From assembly GCA_023614405.1 (NCBI GenBank), contig CM042694.1:128965711-129029710 (forward strand): 64,000 nt of DNA, in the 5' to 3' direction. The notes beneath the pieces are model-generated. The model ran no database searches. It was not told the DNA's origin and was given only the letters and a program-made list of their open reading frames with translations. Origin of the DNA: Avena insularis (taxonomy: Eukaryota > Streptophyta > Magnoliopsida > Poales > Poaceae). The number at the start of each line of letters is the position of its first letter. Position 1 is the stretch's first letter. Both the position numbers and the translations under genes were made by a program. Below are positions 60,201 through 64,000 of this stretch, in pieces.

Positions 60201-63200
60201 CTGAAGACAACACACATTTCAATGACACTAGTGGATCCATATGTGGTATGTGAAAAGAGCACACATGCAATGACACTGGTTGTTGTTAGTAAAAAGAACA
60301 CACATGCAATGACACTGGTGGATGCATGTGTGGTCTCTAAAGAGAACACACATGCAATGACACTGGTGGATCCATGTGTGGTCTCTAAAGAGAACACACA
60401 TCAAATGACTCTAGTTGTTGTTAGTAAAAAGAACACACATGCAATGACACTTGTGGATCGATGTGTTGTCTTTGAAGAGAACACACAATTCAATGACACT
60501 GGTGGATCCATATGTGATATGTGAAAAGAACACACATGCAATGACTCCAGTTGTTGTTAGTAAAAAGAACACACATGAAATGACACTGGTGGATCCATGT
60601 CTGGTCTCTGAAGAGAACACACATTTCAATGACACTGGTGGATCCATGTGTGGTCTCTGAAGAGAACACACATTTCAATGACACTGGTGGATCCATATGT
60701 GGTATGTCAAAAGAACACACATGCAATGACACCTGTTGTTGTTAGTAAAAAGAACACACATGCAATGACACTGGTGGATCCATGTGTGGTCTCTAAAGAG
60801 AACACACATGAAATGACTCTAGTTGTTGTTAGTAAAAACAACACACATGCAATGACATCAGGATCCATGTGTGGTCTCTGAAGAGAACACACATTTCAAT
60901 GACACTGGTGGATCCATATGTGGTATGTGAAAAGAACACACATGCAATGACTCGAGTTGTTGTTACTAAAAAGAACACACATGCAATGACACTTGGTGGA
61001 TCCATGTGTGGTCTCTGAAGAGAACAAACATGCTATGACTCTAGCTGTGGTTAATGAGAAGATCACACATTTCAATGACACTAGTGGATCCATATGTGGT
61101 TTGTGAAAAGAATAGTCATGAAATGACTCTAGTTGTTGTTACTAAAAAGAACCCACATGCAATTACACTGGTGGATCCATGTGTAGTCTCTGAAGCGAAC
61201 ACACATTTCAATGACACTGGTGGATCCATATGTGGTATGTGAAAAGAGCACACATGCAATGACACTGGTTGTTGGTAGTAAAAAGAACACACATGCAATG
61301 ACACTGCTGGATGCATGTGTGGTCTCTGAAGAGAACACACAGGCAATAACACAGGTGGATCCATGTGTGGTCTCTAAAGAGAACACACATGAAATGACTC
61401 TAGTTGTTGTTAGTAAAAAGAACACACATGCAATGACACTGGTGGATCCATGTGTTGTCTCTGAAGAGAACACACAATTCAATGACACTGGTGGATCCAT
61501 ATGTGGTATGTGAAAAGAACACACATGCAATGACTCCAGTTGTTGTTAGTAAAAAGAACACACATGCAATGACACTGGTGGATCCATTTGTGGTCTCTGA
61601 AGAGAACACACATTTCAATGACATTGGTGGATCCATATGTGGTATGTGAAAAGAACACACATGCAATGATTCCAGTTGTTGTTAGTAAAAAGAACACACG
61701 TGCAGTGACACTGGTGGATCCATGTGTGGTCTCTGAAGAGAACACACATTTCAATGACACTGGTGGATCCATATGTGGTATGTCAAAAGAACAGACATGC
61801 AATGACTCCATTTATTGTTAGTAAAAAGAACACACATGCAATGACATCAGGATCCATGTGTGGTCTCTGAAGAGAACACACATGCAATGACTCTGGTTGT
61901 GGTATCTGAAAAGAGCACACATGTAATGACATTGCTTGTTGTTAGTAAAAAGAGCACACATGCAATGACATTGGTGGATCCATAGGTGGATTTTGAAAAG
62001 AACACACATGCAATGACACTGGTGGATCCATATGTGGTATGTGAAAAGAATACACATGCAATGACTCCAGTTGTTGTTAGTAAAAAGAACACACATGCAA
62101 TGACACTGGTGGATCCATGTGTGGTCTCTGAAGAGAACACACATTTCAATGACACTGGTGGATCCATATGTGGTATGTGAAAATAACACACATGCAATGA
62201 CTCGAGTTGTTGTTAGTAAAAAGAACACACATGCAATGACACTGGTGGATCCATGTGTGGTCTCTAAAGAGAACACACATGCAATGACTCTAGCTGTGGT
62301 TAATGAGAAGATCACACATTTCAATGACACTGGTGGATCCATATGTGGTTTGTGAAAAGAATAGTCATGAAATGACTCTAGTTGTTGTCACTAAAAAGAA
62401 CACACATGCAATGACACTGGTGGATCCATGTGTAGTCTCTGAAGACAACACACATTTCAATGACACTAGTGGATCCATATGTGGTATGTGAAAAGAGCAC
62501 ACATGCAATGACACTGGTTGTTGTTAGTAAAAAGAACACACATGCAATGACACTGGTGGATGCATGTGTGGTCTCTAAAGAGAACACACATGCAATGACA
62601 CTGGTGGATCCATGTGTGGTCTCTAAAGAGAACACACATCAAATGACTCTAGTTGTTGTTAGTAAAAAGAACACACATGCAATGACACTGGTGGATCGAT
62701 GTGTTGTCTTTGAAGAGAACACACAATTCAATGACACTGGTGGATCCATATGTGATATGTGAAAAGAACACACATGCAATGACTCCAGTTGTTGTTAGTA
62801 AAAAGAACACACATGAAATGACACTGGTGGATCCATGTCTGGTCTCTGAAGAGAACACACATTTCAATGACACTGGTGGATCCATGTGTGGTCTCTGAAG
62901 AGAACACACATTTCAATGACACTGGTGGATCCATATGTGGTATGTCAAAAGAACACACATGCAATGACACCTGTTGTTGTTAGTAAAAAGAACACACATG
63001 CAATGACACTGGTGGATCCATGTGTGGTCTCTAAAGAGAACACACATGAAATGACTCTAGTTGTTTTTAGTAAAACAACACACATGCAATGACACTGGGA
63101 TCCATGTGGTCTCTGAAGAGAACACACATTTCAATGACACTGTGGATCCATATGTGGTATGTGAAAAGAACACACATGCAATGACTCGCGTTGTTGTTAC

Positions 63201-63954
63201 TAAAAAGAACACACATGCAATGACACTTCGTGGATCCATGTGTGGTCGCTGAAGAGAACAAACATGCAATGACTCGGGCGGTGGTTAATGCGAAGATCAC
63301 ACATTTCAATGACACTAGTGGATCCATATGTGGTTTAGAAAAGAATAGTCATGAAATGACTCTAGTTGTTGTTACTAAAAAGAACCCACATGCAATTACA
63401 CTGGTGGATCCATGTGTAGTCTCTGAAGCGAACACACATTTCAATGACACTGGTGGATCCATATGTGGTATGTGAAAAGAGCACACATGCAATGACACTG
63501 GTTGTTGGTAGTAAAAAGAACACACATGCAATGACACTGCTGGATGCATGTGTGGTCTCTGAAGAGAACACACAGGCAATAACACAGGTGGATCCATGTG
63601 TGGTCTCTAAAGAGAACACACATGAAATGACTCTAGTTGTTGTTAGTAAAAAGAACACACATGCAATGACACTGGTGGATCCATGTGTTGTCTTTGAAGA
63701 GAACACACAATTCAATGACACTGGTGGATCCATATGTGGTATGTGAAAAGAACACACATGCAATGACTCCAGTTGTTGTTAGTAAAAAGAACACACATGC
63801 AATGACACTGGTGGATCCATTTGTGGTCTCTGAAGAGAACACACATTTCAATGACATTGGTGGATCCATATGTGGTATGTGAAAAGAACACACATGCAAT
63901 GATTCCAGTTGTTAGTAAAAAGAACACACATGCAATGACACTGGTGGATCCATG
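57240..63954. repeat. ~2.24 kb higher-order repeat, three units
   Basis: Units at about 57240-59479, 59480-61717 and 61718-63954, with a fourth starting at the window end. Private variants recur at 2233-2240 bp spacing (for example 57900, 60140, 62378; and 58891, 61129, 63362). Inside each unit a ~480 bp block recurs after about 990 bp (57825 and 58816). Confidence 0.88.
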
Positions 63955-64000
63955 TGTGGTCTCTGAAGAGAACACACATTTCAATGACACTGGTGGATCC

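Larger units (their letters stand above)
55705..64000. repeat. Satellite array, block d
   Basis: 8.3 kb of the same satellite, running off the window edge. 55705 onward continues the block interrupted at 44287 and matches about 30010 onward in block b. From about 57240 it is organised as a large higher-order repeat. A patch at 63060-63350 is rich in small deletions and odd G/C changes. Confidence 0.97.

Noticed and set aside
1..64000. Telomeric repeats, rDNA, tRNA genes, host protein-coding genes
   Set aside because: I looked for these on both strands and saw none; the tRNA-like match at the primer sites is only the 12-base complement.

Overview
The window reads as plant heterochromatin, most likely from a grass (Poaceae). 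It holds no ordinary host gene, rRNA or tRNA that I could recognise. About 31.4 kb (roughly half) is one family of short BamHI-site (GGATCC) satellite monomers. The rest is three nested LTR retrotransposons. The grass assignment is inferred from the type of chromovirus present, the CCG-rich leaders inside otherwise AT-rich LTRs, and initiator-Met primer sites. I cannot name a species.

Layout: satellite 1-15443; non-autonomous long-LTR element copy 1, 15444-25886 (LTR 15444-19707, internal 19708-21500, LTR 21501-25886); satellite 25887-31368; copy 2 of the same element, 31369-42067 (LTR 31369-35824, internal 35825-37617, LTR 37618-42067); satellite 42068-44287; a complete-length Ty3/gypsy chromovirus (Tekay-like) on the minus strand, 44288-55704 (3' LTR 44288-47080, internal 47081-53245, 5' LTR 53246-55704); satellite 55705-64000.

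The long-LTR element is unusual. Two ~4.45 kb LTRs flank a 1.79 kb internal region whose only credible gene encodes a 323-residue zinc-knuckle protein. That protein has a gag-like start and nucleocapsid-type knuckles but no capsid core, and there is no protease, RT or integrase. Its LTR ends, tRNA primer site, polypurine tract and a hairpin just before that tract match those of the chromovirus, so a chromovirus of this kind is the natural candidate to move it in trans. The two copies sit at the same satellite position and share LTR-specific SNPs, so they arose by a ~16 kb tandem duplication rather than two insertions. A matching unoccupied site survives at 57051-57055. Inferred order: satellite, element insertion, duplication, with the chromovirus insertion in a paralogous block.

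The satellite is organised on several scales: 39-49 bp monomers, a 136 bp three-monomer unit, 310 and 607 bp tandem blocks, and a ~2.24 kb higher-order repeat present three times at the right end. Much of 7.86-18.9 kb, and a patch at 63.06-63.35 kb, is rich in small deletions that cross element boundaries. This looks like poor consensus quality rather than biology and should temper any reading of broken frames there.
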